Source of the DNA: Firmicutes bacterium UBA5389
GTDB lineage: Bacteria; Bacillota; DTU025
DNA length: 64,000 nucleotides
Direction of reading: 5' to 3'
NCBI GenBank assembly: GCA_002409965.1
Contig: DHON01000105.1
Location: 1 to 64,000 of the forward strand
A program made the translations under genes and the position numbers. The notes beneath the pieces were generated by a model. The model saw only the letters and a list, made by a program, of their open reading frames with translations. It had not been told where the DNA came from and made no database searches. Shown here one piece after another: positions 9,441-19,006 of the stretch (the stretch's first letter is position 1; every line of letters starts with the position of its first letter).

Positions 9441-11765
9441 CTAAGAAGACGGCGGACTCAGATCGATCCGAAAGTCCTTGAGTAACTGGGGAATCTCCCC
9501 ATCGCCTATCTGAGCCTGTAGGTACTCAACCAGATCCTGTTGCCGTGGCTGGCCAAAGGCCATCCGATATAGAGCTAGACGCTGATGCAGCGTATTCACG
9601 GCCTGAATCTCCCAACTCATGGGTAGAGACGCGACATGCCGGCGAGTTCTGTAGCCCTGCGCAGGCTCGTACACCCAGAACGGTTCGAGATCGCTTCTGC
9701 CGGCCCCTCTAGCTCTTAATGCCCGTTGGAACATGAGCCCCCATGGATCAGCTAACCCCGGAGGTCGACTAATCCTGCGCCAGACGGCACTCATACCCAA
9801 ATCGAGCGCAAGGTTTCGCCGTACGGTGTGGCATTTGTACCTGTGTACGCGACCATCACGCTGCTCAAGGTCCACCGGGTTGGTGGGCAGATTCCAGTGG
9901 TAGACCTCATGGCAGTATTGATGCAGATCCACTCCCTCCTGGCCTGTTGAGGTGGTAGCGAGGATGAAGGGACGAAACGGCGAGTTGAAAGCCGACATTA
10001 CCTGTGCTGAACGCACTGCGCGGTCATTTGCATCGTCTGCGCTGTCTTTGCCGTCTCCTAGCCTGATGGCAAACTTACATCGAATTCGGTGGTTCTCCAG
10101 CAACAGCTGGTCTTCGCAGCCGTCATGAGCATTGTACGAAATCTCATCAAAATCCAGGGCGACTGTCCTTATCGTAAGGGCACTGCATACCTTGTCGCAA
10201 ATGGCTCGCAGATTCGTTGCGAGGTCGGTGTCCGCAGTCCCAGTTGAGTCACTGAGGACATGGAGGTACTCATCCATCACCGACTGCAAGTTTCCGCTGA
10301 TGCAGTAGTCCAGCACGCTGACGCGGTAAGGATCTGAGGTCTTGGTCCGCTTCTTCTGAACCAAGATAGACGACTCCGGCAAATTGAACATGTCCCTGAA
10401 AGCCAGAGCTACCTTCGCTGCACAGCTCATCAGAATCATTCCCTCCGTGTCGGCGGGAGGCCTGCTTCTGAGCAATCTGCACATGGCCCGAAGAGTCACA
10501 ACCGCCGGCGATCCAATGGCCACCTTGGCCAGCGTCTCGGCCACCCCGTCCAGGACACGCTCTGGTATAGCTCGCCCACGCCGCCGCGCGCTGCGGGAGC
10601 GGTTATGTCCCTCTAGCTCATCGAATCCGCGCACAAACGCCTCTACGTGCTCTCGAAAGCCAGCCGAGTCCCCATCGTCGGACCTAGATCGCACCATTGC
10701 GCTCCATCTCTCGCCGGCACAGCAGTCCTCCGAATGCAGCCAATGCCCTGACAGCTCAGAACTGTAGTGAGCATCCAGCGCCGCCATGGACATCCATGTC
10801 CAGTACTCGGTAGAACAGTATCGGGACCGCTTGTTCACAGCCGTGCCTCGACCCGTTATACCACTGCCGCAAGTCTCAGTACCCGATCCCACTCGAACTC
10901 GTGACAGGAGGCTACGCACCTCTGCCGCCGCCCTTTTCAGCAATACTGACTCCTCCGGAATCTCACCTGCACCATGGCCCACGCAGCTAGCCGCGATTTT
11001 CGCAGGGTCGATCATGGTAGCTAGTGTCCAACACGGGTAGGCTAGGGTCAGGTTAGCCATATTCTCGGGGAATCCGCCTGCGCCTCTGTCGAATCTCAGG
11101 ATGCCAGTGCTGCGCTTATCGCTACTGTAACGGACTGAGCGTACGCCTGCCTCGACAGCTGCTCGTCTCTCCGCCTCGTAGCTGCACAGCATAGCAATGA
11201 CCTTCGGGACAACCTGCCACGCTGAGAACACAAGCGACTTGGTGAACCCTTCTCGTGGGACGGCTGAGTAAGGTTCTCGTGCCGGACGGCAATACGGCAG
11301 GGAAGGAGGAATCCATAGAAGCCGCCATAAGGCAGTGTCAATCGTATTCCGCATGAGGACACGCAGCCTTCCGTTAGCGGGATCTATCTTCCTGTAGTGG
11401 TTTACGTCATCCCACTTCAGCTGTGTCTTCAGTGCTGCGCGTATCGCTTCCTCAGCTGCCTCATGGTAATCGGTACCTGTGATGTAGTCCTCAAGCCGCC
11501 TCTTCAAGTCGTATGCGCTCTTGTCCATGCAGTTTAGGATGTACGGCGCGGACTTCCAGTATTCCACTGCATCAGGAGCGCCCAGGCTGCGAGCCACGCG
11601 GTCTACCGCGCAGAACGATCTGAGATCCCGGGGCATAACAATGCACGAATCACGCACTTCCTCAACCATCCCGCCGCGGTCAGGCGTTGCAGCCAGGCGT
11701 TCGGTGCGCACCATTACTCTTCGCAGACACTTCTCCACTGCCTCTTTTGCCTCCGACCTATGCAC
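9441..11765 (-). pseudogene. SNF2-type helicase missing its first motor domain
   Basis: 774 codons remain. The C-terminal half has the helicase superfamily 2 motifs V and VI: ATTSTGQEGVDLH, then VYHWNLPTNP.DLEQRDGRVHR, near residues 600-650. Earlier conserved blocks of large defence-associated helicases are present (VMVRTERLA near 20; PPSLPYC near 155; SLVFSAWQVVPK near 185). Walker A and DEAH motifs are absent: the frame opens at a GTG 18 bases after a TAG and directly abuts a DegT remnant. Without motor domain 1 it cannot be an active translocase. It may once have been the helicase partner of the SIR2/ATPase trio. Confidence 0.75.
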
Positions 11766-11783
11766 TCTCTACTTGCCAAACAG

Positions 11784-11843
11784 ACCCAGCGACTCGCAGG
11801 AGTCCTCCATGATGCAGTTGCTCGATGCGACAAGACTGAACGG
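11784..11843 (-). pseudogene. DegT aminotransferase remnant (copy a)
   Basis: On the minus strand this reads PFSLVASSNCI followed directly by MEDSCESLG. In the near-complete copy at 31-32 kb the same two blocks (PFSFIASSNCI and IEDSCESLG) are separated by about 61 codons, so the remnant carries an in-frame internal deletion of about 183 bases. It sits exactly where the truncated helicase gene begins. Confidence 0.75.
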
Positions 11844-11961
11844 TCGGCTGTGTGAACACCACAAAAGGCGGCGCCCACGTGGAACTGCGGCGTTAACGTT
11901 CAGCAGTGTTGCCAATGTGGCGCAAATGTCGGAAGCGCTGGGATGAGTGAGGAGCCTATAG

Positions 11962-11986
11962 AGGGTTCAGGGGGGGCCTGGACCCT
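11962..11986. terminator. Inverted repeat, possible terminator
   Basis: AGGGTTCAGG (11962-11971) pairs with CCTGGACCCT (11977-11986) with one G-U wobble around a five-G loop. It lies 45 bases downstream of the minus-strand gene ending at 12032. No T-tract follows, so a terminator role is only suggested. Confidence 0.35.
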
Positions 11987-12031
11987 AGGGGAATCGCAGC
12001 GGCAGTTTACGCCACTTGACAAGACCTGACC

Positions 12032-12997
12032 TCAAGATCGGCGTACGTGCCTTCCAATCGCTTCAACCGCCAGGTCGGCGAGGAACTGGGATCCGGATCC
12101 GATCTCCATCAGCTCACGCATGGCGTCTACCTGGCTGGAGTCATCCAGGAACGATGCAAGGGCGCAGTGATTCCTAGTCCCCACTGAGACCACTACATAG
12201 AGATAGCTGACGTGGTCTCTGTCGCTCCGACCAACCTTGAACCTGACCACGTATGCATCACCCTCCGGGCTCAGCACGAGCACGCTGCGGTATCCTCCAT
12301 CCCACCAACAACCCCTGATGCGTCCCAGAGGTCTGGTACCTATGCCCATGTCCTCCATGAACGTGTGTCCGCGCCATTCAAACGGCTCGGTGAACACTGC
12401 CGAATTCGAGCCAATGAGTTCATGCAAGCGCCCTGCAGGTTCCGTCGCGTCCGGATCGCTGAACGTGCCAGACGATAGCAAATGAGCGCTTTCGCCGCCA
12501 CTACTATAGGGCTGGTCTGCCAATTGCCCTAAACCGCACTGACATTGCTCCATATTCAGCTGGCCAAAGTGTGGCAGTTCATCTACAGGTGTTTTGCTGT
12601 GACGATAGTGATCCATCATCCAGGCCTTTACTGCCCGCCCGTTGGTCAACGCCATATAGCGTGCTCCCGTAGCTGTGCAATAGCCGAAAGCTTGCTCTTC
12701 ATGGGCGACAGTCAGCGAAACGCCCTGCTTCTTGCATTCCACAACCATCAACGCACACTGCGCCTTCGCCGGCTTCACGAGGATGTCCGCTCTCTGCCCG
12801 CTCCCGTCCTGCAGAGGAATCTCAGTATGAATCCATGAAGACGGATATCCATACTCCTGCATGAGCGTCTCGACGGCATTGTGCCTGACCTTCTCCTCAC
12901 CAGTTAGGCGCACGAGCCTCTGACGGCTGCGGTCAAGCCAGTATTTCCTCCTGCCGCAGCGATACGTGGAGCGCCCGTCCCAGTTCCCTATGATCAT
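12032..12997 (-). CDS. HsdR N-terminal-like (PD-(D/E)XK) nuclease-domain protein
   Basis: 321 aa. The first 150 residues resemble the HSDR_N type I restriction-subunit nuclease domain: a KVRHNAVETLMQEYGYP block, RADI with the metal-binding Asp, then MVVECK giving the ExK motif, then HEEQAFGYCTATGARY and LTNGR. No helicase domain follows; the C-terminal 150 residues are unrecognised. Seven bases separate it from the stop of the upstream nuclease-helicase fusion, so the two form an operon. This suggests a two-gene DNA-targeting defence module (inference). Confidence 0.75.
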   Translation of the reverse strand: MIIGNWDGRSTYRCGRRKYWLDRSRQRLVRLTGEEKVRHNAVETLMQEYGYPSSWIHTEIPLQDGSGQRADILVKPAKAQCALMVVECKKQGVSLTVAHEEQAFGYCTATGARYMALTNGRAVKAWMMDHYRHSKTPVDELPHFGQLNMEQCQCGLGQLADQPYSSGGESAHLLSSGTFSDPDATEPAGRLHELIGSNSAVFTEPFEWRGHTFMEDMGIGTRPLGRIRGCWWDGGYRSVLVLSPEGDAYVVRFKVGRSDRDHVSYLYVVVSVGTRNHCALASFLDDSSQVDAMRELMEIGSGSQFLADLAVEAIGRHVRRS

Positions 12998-13004
12998 ACG
13001 TCGG

Positions 13005-16000
13005 TCACCGCCTGTACACCGCCAGCCGCGTGCCTTCGGGATGCATGTCGCACTTGACTGTGAAGTCCAGGGCCTGGCCTGCGGCAGTGTGCATTCCGAG
13101 CCTGCGCATCATGCCGGCGCCCATTGCAGTCTCAGGGTTTTCCAGTACAGATAAACAAGGCTTGAGCAATGGACGTGGGACGAACACTATACATTTCGAC
13201 TTGGCTCTTGTAACGGCAACGTTGAAGCGGTTAAGACTGTATATGAACTCGCCCTCGATCATAGCGCATTCCGGGTCGGCCAGGCCGTAGCTGACGATGA
13301 CGACTTCACACTCCTGCCCCTGCATCTTGTCGACGGTGTCGACGAAGTGCGGCGCGCGCAGGTTGCGTCTGTCCAGCTCCTGTTTGATGGCGGATATCTG
13401 CGCGTGATGGGGCGACACGATGAACAGGCCCCGCTGCCAGAACGCCGCATCCCCGGCCATGGTGTCGGGGAATGGGCGATTCGTGCTCTCGTCCTTCAGG
13501 CGTCTGCGCAGTTCGCATGTGAGTTCCGCCACGAGCTCTGCCTCGGCCCAGTTTGCCGCGCCTGTCTGGACATCCTCCAGCACGCACATTGTCCATGAAT
13601 AGGCGGGATCGATCACGGTTTCGACCCACTGGCGTTCAGTGCGCGAGCCAGCCGAACCACGTCTTGCCGAGCCGCCGGCTGAGCGCGGCGCGGCAATGGG
13701 CATTCGCCTCTCCCCTACTCTTTCGTTGGCGCTACGGTATCCGGGTCCGTACAGACAATCTGCGCTGAAGCTGCACAACGACGTGTTCATGCGGAAGTTC
13801 TCCAGCAGCTGGCAGGTAATCGTGTTGGCCTCACGGTCGTGCTCGCGAACAGCCTCGAACACTGAGCGATGAAGCACCGGTTCGTCTGGGCCGACCTCAG
13901 GATACACGCCATTAATGATTGGCGAAAGCTGTTTGTCGTCTCCGGCGATGATTAGGCGGCCCGCCGGCGACAGCCGGGAGATGGCCAGCAGTGACTCGGC
14001 CGCTTTGACCTGGGAGCCTTCGTCGATCACCACTGCGTCGAACGGGCGCGGCCCGGGCTGTGACCTAAACGCCTTGAGCATGGAGTACACGGTGCCGCCC
14101 ACAATGCACTGCTCATTCCGCCCGATGAACCCCATCGCCCCGTCACGATCGATACAGTCAATGCCTTCGCAACCCTGGGTGTAGACAGGCCCGAGCTTTG
14201 CGAGCGGAGCATCATCCTGATCCATGCCGAGATCCTCCCGGAGCGAATCTATCTTTCGCAGACAGTTCTCAATGGCGGCATGGGTAAAGGCTGTGACCAA
14301 TATGCGCATGGGTCTGCGCGCGCGGGTCGCCGCCTCCAGCAGTGTCAGGACTGCAAGGGCTAGGAAGTGTGTCTTCCCGGTACCCGGAGGACCCCATACA
14401 AGCGTCAGTTGGTTGTCGATGATGTGGCTGAGCGCGTCTAGCTGGCTGTCTGTGAAGCGATCCCGCCGCTCTCTGCGCTTCAGGAGCCTCTCGATCTCTT
14501 TGCGGACAGGGCCCTTTAGAGCTGTCCTTGGCCCAAGAAGGGAGTGCGGCGACGTGAGCACAGTGGTGGCCGGGGCGGCGCCGGACTGGTCGATCTCGCG
14601 CAGACGCCCGATCACTCTGTCGGTGTTGAAGTCCGTGAACGCTGGGTGCAGCAGATAACGCCTCCCCGGCACGATGTTGGGAGACTCGGGGCCAGGCTTG
14701 ATTCTCAGGGTGAAACGGCGGCGGTCGCCCTCGACCTCGATCTCCCCGCAGATCTCGGCGAAGGCCAGCGCCGCGTTCTTCGGAACGAACCACTTGTTCC
14801 GCCACCTGTAGTCGGCGAAGCGCATCTGCGCCATCTCGCCGTCCTCGGAATCCTCGGTGAGCAGAAGACGCCACTGGCCGACCAGCTGTTCGATCTCTGG
14901 CGACGTTGTTACGAAGATACCCTCCCCGGCGGCGACTATGGGTATGGTAGTCCCCGCCCTTTCCCTTTCGAGACGGGTGAGCGTGCGCACATTGCGAATA
15001 CTCAGATAATCCATGACGCTTTCATATCTGGTCATGAAAGCTAGCCGTGAAAGCACTGGGTCACTGAAGTCATCAGGCATGGGCATGCGGAATTTGGGCG
15101 GCCAAGCGAAGAGGTTGTCGGCGTGGTCACGGATTCGGTCCACCACATTTCGAGCTGCCCATAATCGAATCCTCAAGCGGCGCCCTATCCGTTCCACATA
15201 GTCTGACTTACCACGATACCACACGTCGAATATGGCGTCGGACTTCAGCCTGTTGGAGAAGGCGAAGTCCCAGTAGGCGTCAACCTCATAGCTGAACGAA
15301 TCGCTGCTATCCTCGTCGTTGAAAGCCGCGAGCACGTCACCCAGCTGGTAGGCCACAGCGATGGGCATTTGGAAGAGTCGACGGATCACCGACGTGAGCG
15401 CCACAAGAGGGGAATCCGCAGTCTCATCCGGGCGCTCTTCGGTCGACATGAGATCCTCGCTCTGAAAATGAAACAGCAGAGCCAGAGCTTCCTCCGCCAC
15501 ATCTGGATCAGACAGCGCTTCCAGCAGGAGTTCCCTGAGCAGATCGGCTTCATACGAATCGAAGACATATGTCTGAAGCGACTTCTTGTCCTTCCACTCG
15601 CTGTGTGCGGCATTGTAGTCGTCAAGTTCCTGGAAGACCTCGTAGAGCGCCAGCACGAAGTCGCGCCTCACGTCCTCGCACTCATCGGGGCACGACGCTA
15701 CGAACTGCCGGGCGTCGTAGCTGTCGGCAGAGAACACCTCATTGCTGCCGGTGCGGAGTAGACCTGCAGCGTATGTCAAACCCGATACAGGCTCGCGCTG
15801 CAGTGTCAACACCAGGCGAACGTTCTCGCCGCGGGGCATGGCAGGTGTGGCGCCGCCGGACGCCACGACTTCGTCGGTGGTCAAGGCCTCGACTGCGTAC
15901 TCCAGTTTCTCCTCTTGCCCGCCCAAAGTGGCCGAACCGTCGAGGATGCTGGGGGCATCCGCCCGCCTGAGGAATGCTGCCAAATCCGCAAGGGTATCAA

Positions 16001-16829
16001 CGCCGTTATCTCTCAACAGACTGCGGCCCGCGGTAGTCAGATACGGAACCAGGGACACACTCTGAGTTTCTTTGGCCTCTTCCCAGCAGTGTTCGAAATA
16101 CTCACACCACTCGCACCTGTAGTTGAGGTGCCACGGCGCCTCAAGAGGATCGCACGACGTGATGCGGGGCAGCTCAACTCGGAGGAATTCCATCACGTAG
16201 AGCCTTATGGGTTCCTCGTCGAATACCTCGGGAGAGTCGGCTCCATATAGCCAGATGGCGGAGTCCTCGTATGACAGCTCTCCTGCGATACCCTGCGAAT
16301 CCAGCACATGCTGCAGAATCAGCGCATACAGGCAGGTCTGCACCTTGTGCGACGTCTTCAGAGCGTCGGACGCCTTGACATCAATGACGCGGAAGGCGCG
16401 CTTGCGCCCCGGCAGGCGTTGTATGAGGTCAGGCCTGCATTGGCCGAACGACACCTCTTTCGGGTTCAGGTTGTAGTCCTCATAGAAGGACGGTGGGGCC
16501 TTCAGTGTGGCCTGGTAGAGGTATTCGCCGCTCTTCATCTGAGCCAGGCACCTGAGGCCGTCGCGCACCTCGAAGGTTCTCTCAGTAACGCGCTGATCGC
16601 CCGGGCCCGGCGCGATATGAACCTTGCCCGCGATCCTCTCCTCAATCACCTGCTGTTCCCACTCGTACCCTCCCTGCAAGATAGCCCTGGTCACAGGGGA
16701 GTGATCGTACGGCGGGACGTAGATTCCGCGCCGGCGCTTCTCATCCTTGGCAATCGATCCAAACAGCAAGCATCGGTCACATTCGTGGTAGAAATGGCGA
16801 GCGATGCGAGACGGCGATAGTGAGTACAA
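13005..16829 (-). CDS. Cas4/RecB-like nuclease fused to Dna2/Upf1-type SF1 helicase
   Basis: 1274 aa. N-terminal nuclease: CDRC at 17-20, RPDLI, VIDVKAS and QTCLYALIL in the first 180 residues, then CEWCEYFEHC near 238-247. The C-x2-C plus C-x2-C-x5-C spacing fits an Fe-S cluster of the Cas4/AddB kind. C-terminal superfamily 1 helicase: GPPGTGKTH near 811, VVIDEGSQ and AGDDKQLSP near 940, and motifs V-VI (QGQECEVVIVSYG, LNRFNVAVTRAK) near 1210. Such TM0106-like nuclease-helicase fusions act on DNA ends. Its G+C is visibly higher than its neighbours'. It is co-transcribed with the HSDR_N-like gene. Confidence 0.85.
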   Translation of the reverse strand: MYSLSPSRIARHFYHECDRCLLFGSIAKDEKRRRGIYVPPYDHSPVTRAILQGGYEWEQQVIEERIAGKVHIAPGPGDQRVTERTFEVRDGLRCLAQMKSGEYLYQATLKAPPSFYEDYNLNPKEVSFGQCRPDLIQRLPGRKRAFRVIDVKASDALKTSHKVQTCLYALILQHVLDSQGIAGELSYEDSAIWLYGADSPEVFDEEPIRLYVMEFLRVELPRITSCDPLEAPWHLNYRCEWCEYFEHCWEEAKETQSVSLVPYLTTAGRSLLRDNGVDTLADLAAFLRRADAPSILDGSATLGGQEEKLEYAVEALTTDEVVASGGATPAMPRGENVRLVLTLQREPVSGLTYAAGLLRTGSNEVFSADSYDARQFVASCPDECEDVRRDFVLALYEVFQELDDYNAAHSEWKDKKSLQTYVFDSYEADLLRELLLEALSDPDVAEEALALLFHFQSEDLMSTEERPDETADSPLVALTSVIRRLFQMPIAVAYQLGDVLAAFNDEDSSDSFSYEVDAYWDFAFSNRLKSDAIFDVWYRGKSDYVERIGRRLRIRLWAARNVVDRIRDHADNLFAWPPKFRMPMPDDFSDPVLSRLAFMTRYESVMDYLSIRNVRTLTRLERERAGTTIPIVAAGEGIFVTTSPEIEQLVGQWRLLLTEDSEDGEMAQMRFADYRWRNKWFVPKNAALAFAEICGEIEVEGDRRRFTLRIKPGPESPNIVPGRRYLLHPAFTDFNTDRVIGRLREIDQSGAAPATTVLTSPHSLLGPRTALKGPVRKEIERLLKRRERRDRFTDSQLDALSHIIDNQLTLVWGPPGTGKTHFLALAVLTLLEAATRARRPMRILVTAFTHAAIENCLRKIDSLREDLGMDQDDAPLAKLGPVYTQGCEGIDCIDRDGAMGFIGRNEQCIVGGTVYSMLKAFRSQPGPRPFDAVVIDEGSQVKAAESLLAISRLSPAGRLIIAGDDKQLSPIINGVYPEVGPDEPVLHRSVFEAVREHDREANTITCQLLENFRMNTSLCSFSADCLYGPGYRSANERVGERRMPIAAPRSAGGSARRGSAGSRTERQWVETVIDPAYSWTMCVLEDVQTGAANWAEAELVAELTCELRRRLKDESTNRPFPDTMAGDAAFWQRGLFIVSPHHAQISAIKQELDRRNLRAPHFVDTVDKMQGQECEVVIVSYGLADPECAMIEGEFIYSLNRFNVAVTRAKSKCIVFVPRPLLKPCLSVLENPETAMGAGMMRRLGMHTAAGQALDFTVKCDMHPEGTRLAVYRR

Positions 16830-16880
16830 TACAGACTACCTCCCAAGCACTTCAGCGCGGACACCGCGGGGCTCAACCCT

Positions 16881-17214
16881 CTACCGTCCGTTCCCTCCGC
16901 GGTAGATGTTGCCGCTGGGATCATGCCGTTCCACGTGTTGCTTCTCGGTATCGCGCAAGTCGTCCTTTCTCGCAGACGGCTTGGCCTCGCCAAACTATCC
17001 ACTGCTTCTTCGGATCGAGCCTTCCCGAGCGTACATGCTGCTGCTGCCTAACCCGAAGATCCTCGGTCTGCCCGATGTACTTAATCTCGCCCGTCCTCTT
17101 GTCGATGTGCCTGTAGACACCCGGAGCATTCGGAATGGGACACTCCGAACCCTCGGTCTGGTCGGTCTTCTTCATGCGACCCGGTGGGATCGCTGACTTC
17201 TTGCCGCAAGACAT
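16881..17214 (-). pseudogene. GIY-YIG-family small protein, frameshifted
   Basis: The 5' frame (17214 to about 16995) reads a GIY-YIG-like domain: PGVYRHIDKRTGE, IKYIGQT, DLRVRQQQH. It then runs out of frame. Moving to the next frame near 16991-16998 restores a conserved-looking end (FGEAKPSARKDDL, DTEKQHVERHDPSGN, GGNGR, stop at 16881). The total length of 334 bases is one more than a multiple of three, consistent with a single inserted base. GIY-YIG proteins are endonucleases or nucleic-acid-binding relatives. A real mutation and a sequencing error are both possible. Confidence 0.75.
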
Positions 17215-17303
17215 ATCTCAGTCCTCCCGATTGGCGAATCTGCTATGGAGAGCAGAGTAAGCCGGATACTCTTGTGATTGCAGCGTCCATCTGCATACCT
17301 GCT

Positions 17304-17942
17304 CTAGTTGCCTAACAAGTCTTCGAGGATCAGCAACGCGGCAAGAGTCCTATTGAACACCCTACGTGCCGTGCCCCACCCCGATGCTCTGAATTCCTCT
17401 TCATCTCTCTCGTACTTGTCTATTAGCGCGCTCATCTCTTGCTCACGTTGCTTCTCCGCATCCAGCAGGGGCGTCTCCACCGGCTTCTCGATCCCAAACA
17501 CCGCATTCAGTCGTGCTATCACCTGCCCAACCGGCTCATCGCCGTCTAGTTCATCCACTATGTAGCTGCACCCATCCACAGTCTTGACATACGCGACCTC
17601 GTACTTTACCTCCCTATCAACAGGCCCGTTCTTGGCGATCGCCGGGTGATCTATCTGCTCGGTGAATGTCTGGTATGCGATGCCGTAGCTCCGGATCGTG
17701 GATGTTCTTATCACGTCCTTGCCCACCTGAACAAAGGCCGGGCATGCGTCCGCGATTATGTGCACCTTGATCGCTTTGGCTCCTTTGGGACTGCTCTCCG
17801 CCTCAAACTCGACTCTGGCACCTACTTCAGGCAGTTCTGGCGGCTGCACGTCGCTCACGTGGAAAAAGTACTTCTTGCCTTCGTAGTCATAGATGAACCC
17901 GAATCCGCGATCAGGAAAGTACTTTCTGATTATGCCACGCAT
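17304..17942 (-). CDS. Cold-shock-domain protein with helical C-terminal extension
   Basis: 212 aa. Residues 1-65 form a cold-shock domain with an RNP1-like block (DRGFGFI) and an RNP2-like block (KYFFHVSDV), binding single-stranded nucleic acid. Residues 70-140 are an unrecognised beta-rich region, and the C-terminus (160-212) is a charged helix ending in a hydrophobic segment (TLAALLILEDLL). It is three times as long as classic cold-shock proteins. The gene start overlaps the 3' end of a small open frame (17930-18106) and follows the NYN gene, suggesting an RNA-related cluster. Confidence 0.75.
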   Translation of the reverse strand: MRGIIRKYFPDRGFGFIYDYEGKKYFFHVSDVQPPELPEVGARVEFEAESSPKGAKAIKVHIIADACPAFVQVGKDVIRTSTIRSYGIAYQTFTEQIDHPAIAKNGPVDREVKYEVAYVKTVDGCSYIVDELDGDEPVGQVIARLNAVFGIEKPVETPLLDAEKQREQEMSALIDKYERDEEEFRASGWGTARRVFNRTLAALLILEDLLGN

Positions 17943-18106
17943 GGATCAACACTCCCCGCTTCATGTGTTCTCAGCAGTTCTTCAACACTGACTGCCCCGC
18001 CGTGCGTGATTGACTCTAGATACGCCACTCGCTCTTCCCGGTGCTCAAGCCTAGCCAAAGGCGTTCCGGCTACGATGGGACCGTCTGGTGCCAGAACCGG
18101 AACGCC
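17930..18106 (-). pseudogene. Short coding-like frame without a start, between NYN and cold-shock genes
   Basis: A 58-codon frame opening right after a TAG (18107-18109) and ending at 17930, overlapping the cold-shock gene by 13 bases. Its translation looks coding: VLAPDGPIVAGTPLARLEHREERVAYLE, then SVEELLRTHE (quoted here in two segments of the same frame, the first covering about the first half). The only plausible start inside is a TTG at 18058. It may be a short regulator or the tail of a broken gene. No family recognised. Confidence 0.4.
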
Positions 18107-18143
18107 CTACAGTAACATCATGGGTAACGAAATGCGCCAGGTT

Positions 18144-18812
18144 CTACTTGGGCATGAAAAAGAGAGATTGTATCTCAGATTTCCAGTCACGGTCTCCAAC
18201 CAGTTGGTTGAAGTTCAGCGAGTAGCTGGCGGCTTCTACTAGGTCGCCTGATACACGCGTGGGGCGATGTGGCACGCCATTGTCATCAGTCCAAGCATCA
18301 AAGTCAAAACGACCGATCAAGGTGTGCTTATTGAGCGAGGTGATTCTGCGAACAAGTGGAACGAAATCGCTGTCCCCTGTGATCAGCACAGCAACGTCAT
18401 ACCGATCCTCATGTGCGAAGTCAAGCACGTCAATTGCCAGCTCGACATCGACACCCTTCTGAGCTAGGCGATACTTTACATCGTCTTCGCCCGGGCACGG
18501 CTTCGGGATCTCGCGAACGGGTAGAAAATGCGGGGTGATACCAGCGACAATAAGCGCCATCTCGAAGTCGCGTTCTTTCTGAAGCTGTCTTTCATCTGCC
18601 ACATTCGTACTCGTGCGTCCGTCGTAGTAGTGGGCCGCAACTACTTTGGTAACGTCGACTGCTGCCTTCACCTTGGCAGCGACATAGGTCTCCAGAAAGT
18701 GATGAAGGTTTGGAAGCGAAAACCATCCGCGTTGCGCAAATTACCGGAAATAGACCTGCCCCTGCCGAAAGTAGCTGCCATCGTAGAACACCATCACTCT
18801 GACAGCCTCCAT
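18144..18812 (-). pseudogene. NYN/LabA-type (PIN-like) ribonuclease with in-frame TAA
   Basis: From ATG 18812, with a GAAAGGCAGG site upstream, the frame reads VMVFYDGSYFRQGQ, hits TAA at codon 24 (18741-18743), and then continues open as GWFSLPNLHHFLETYVAAK into 175 further codons. The later part carries NYN-domain hallmarks: KGVDVELAIDVL, VAVLITGDSDFVPLVRRI and an Asp-rich C-terminal block. NYN domains are metal-dependent RNases related to PIN. The first catalytic Asp (FYDGSY) is upstream of the stop, so a product restarted at 18671 would lack it. The stop is a nonsense mutation, a read-through codon or a sequence error. Confidence 0.8.
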
Positions 18813-19006
18813 GGTGCATACCTGCCTTTCACTGTTGTTTGGTAGCCCTGTCAGCTTTTCATGTGCGCTATCCCGATAGACCGAGCCAGTGAACCACCTC
18901 CTTTGCGTCCAGCAAGCGACGGATCGTGAGAGGTTGGCAGTGCGCTTCCAGGTCGCTTATGATGCGTATTCGCCCGCCGATGATGGGCGTGCAGAATGCT
19001 ACCGCC

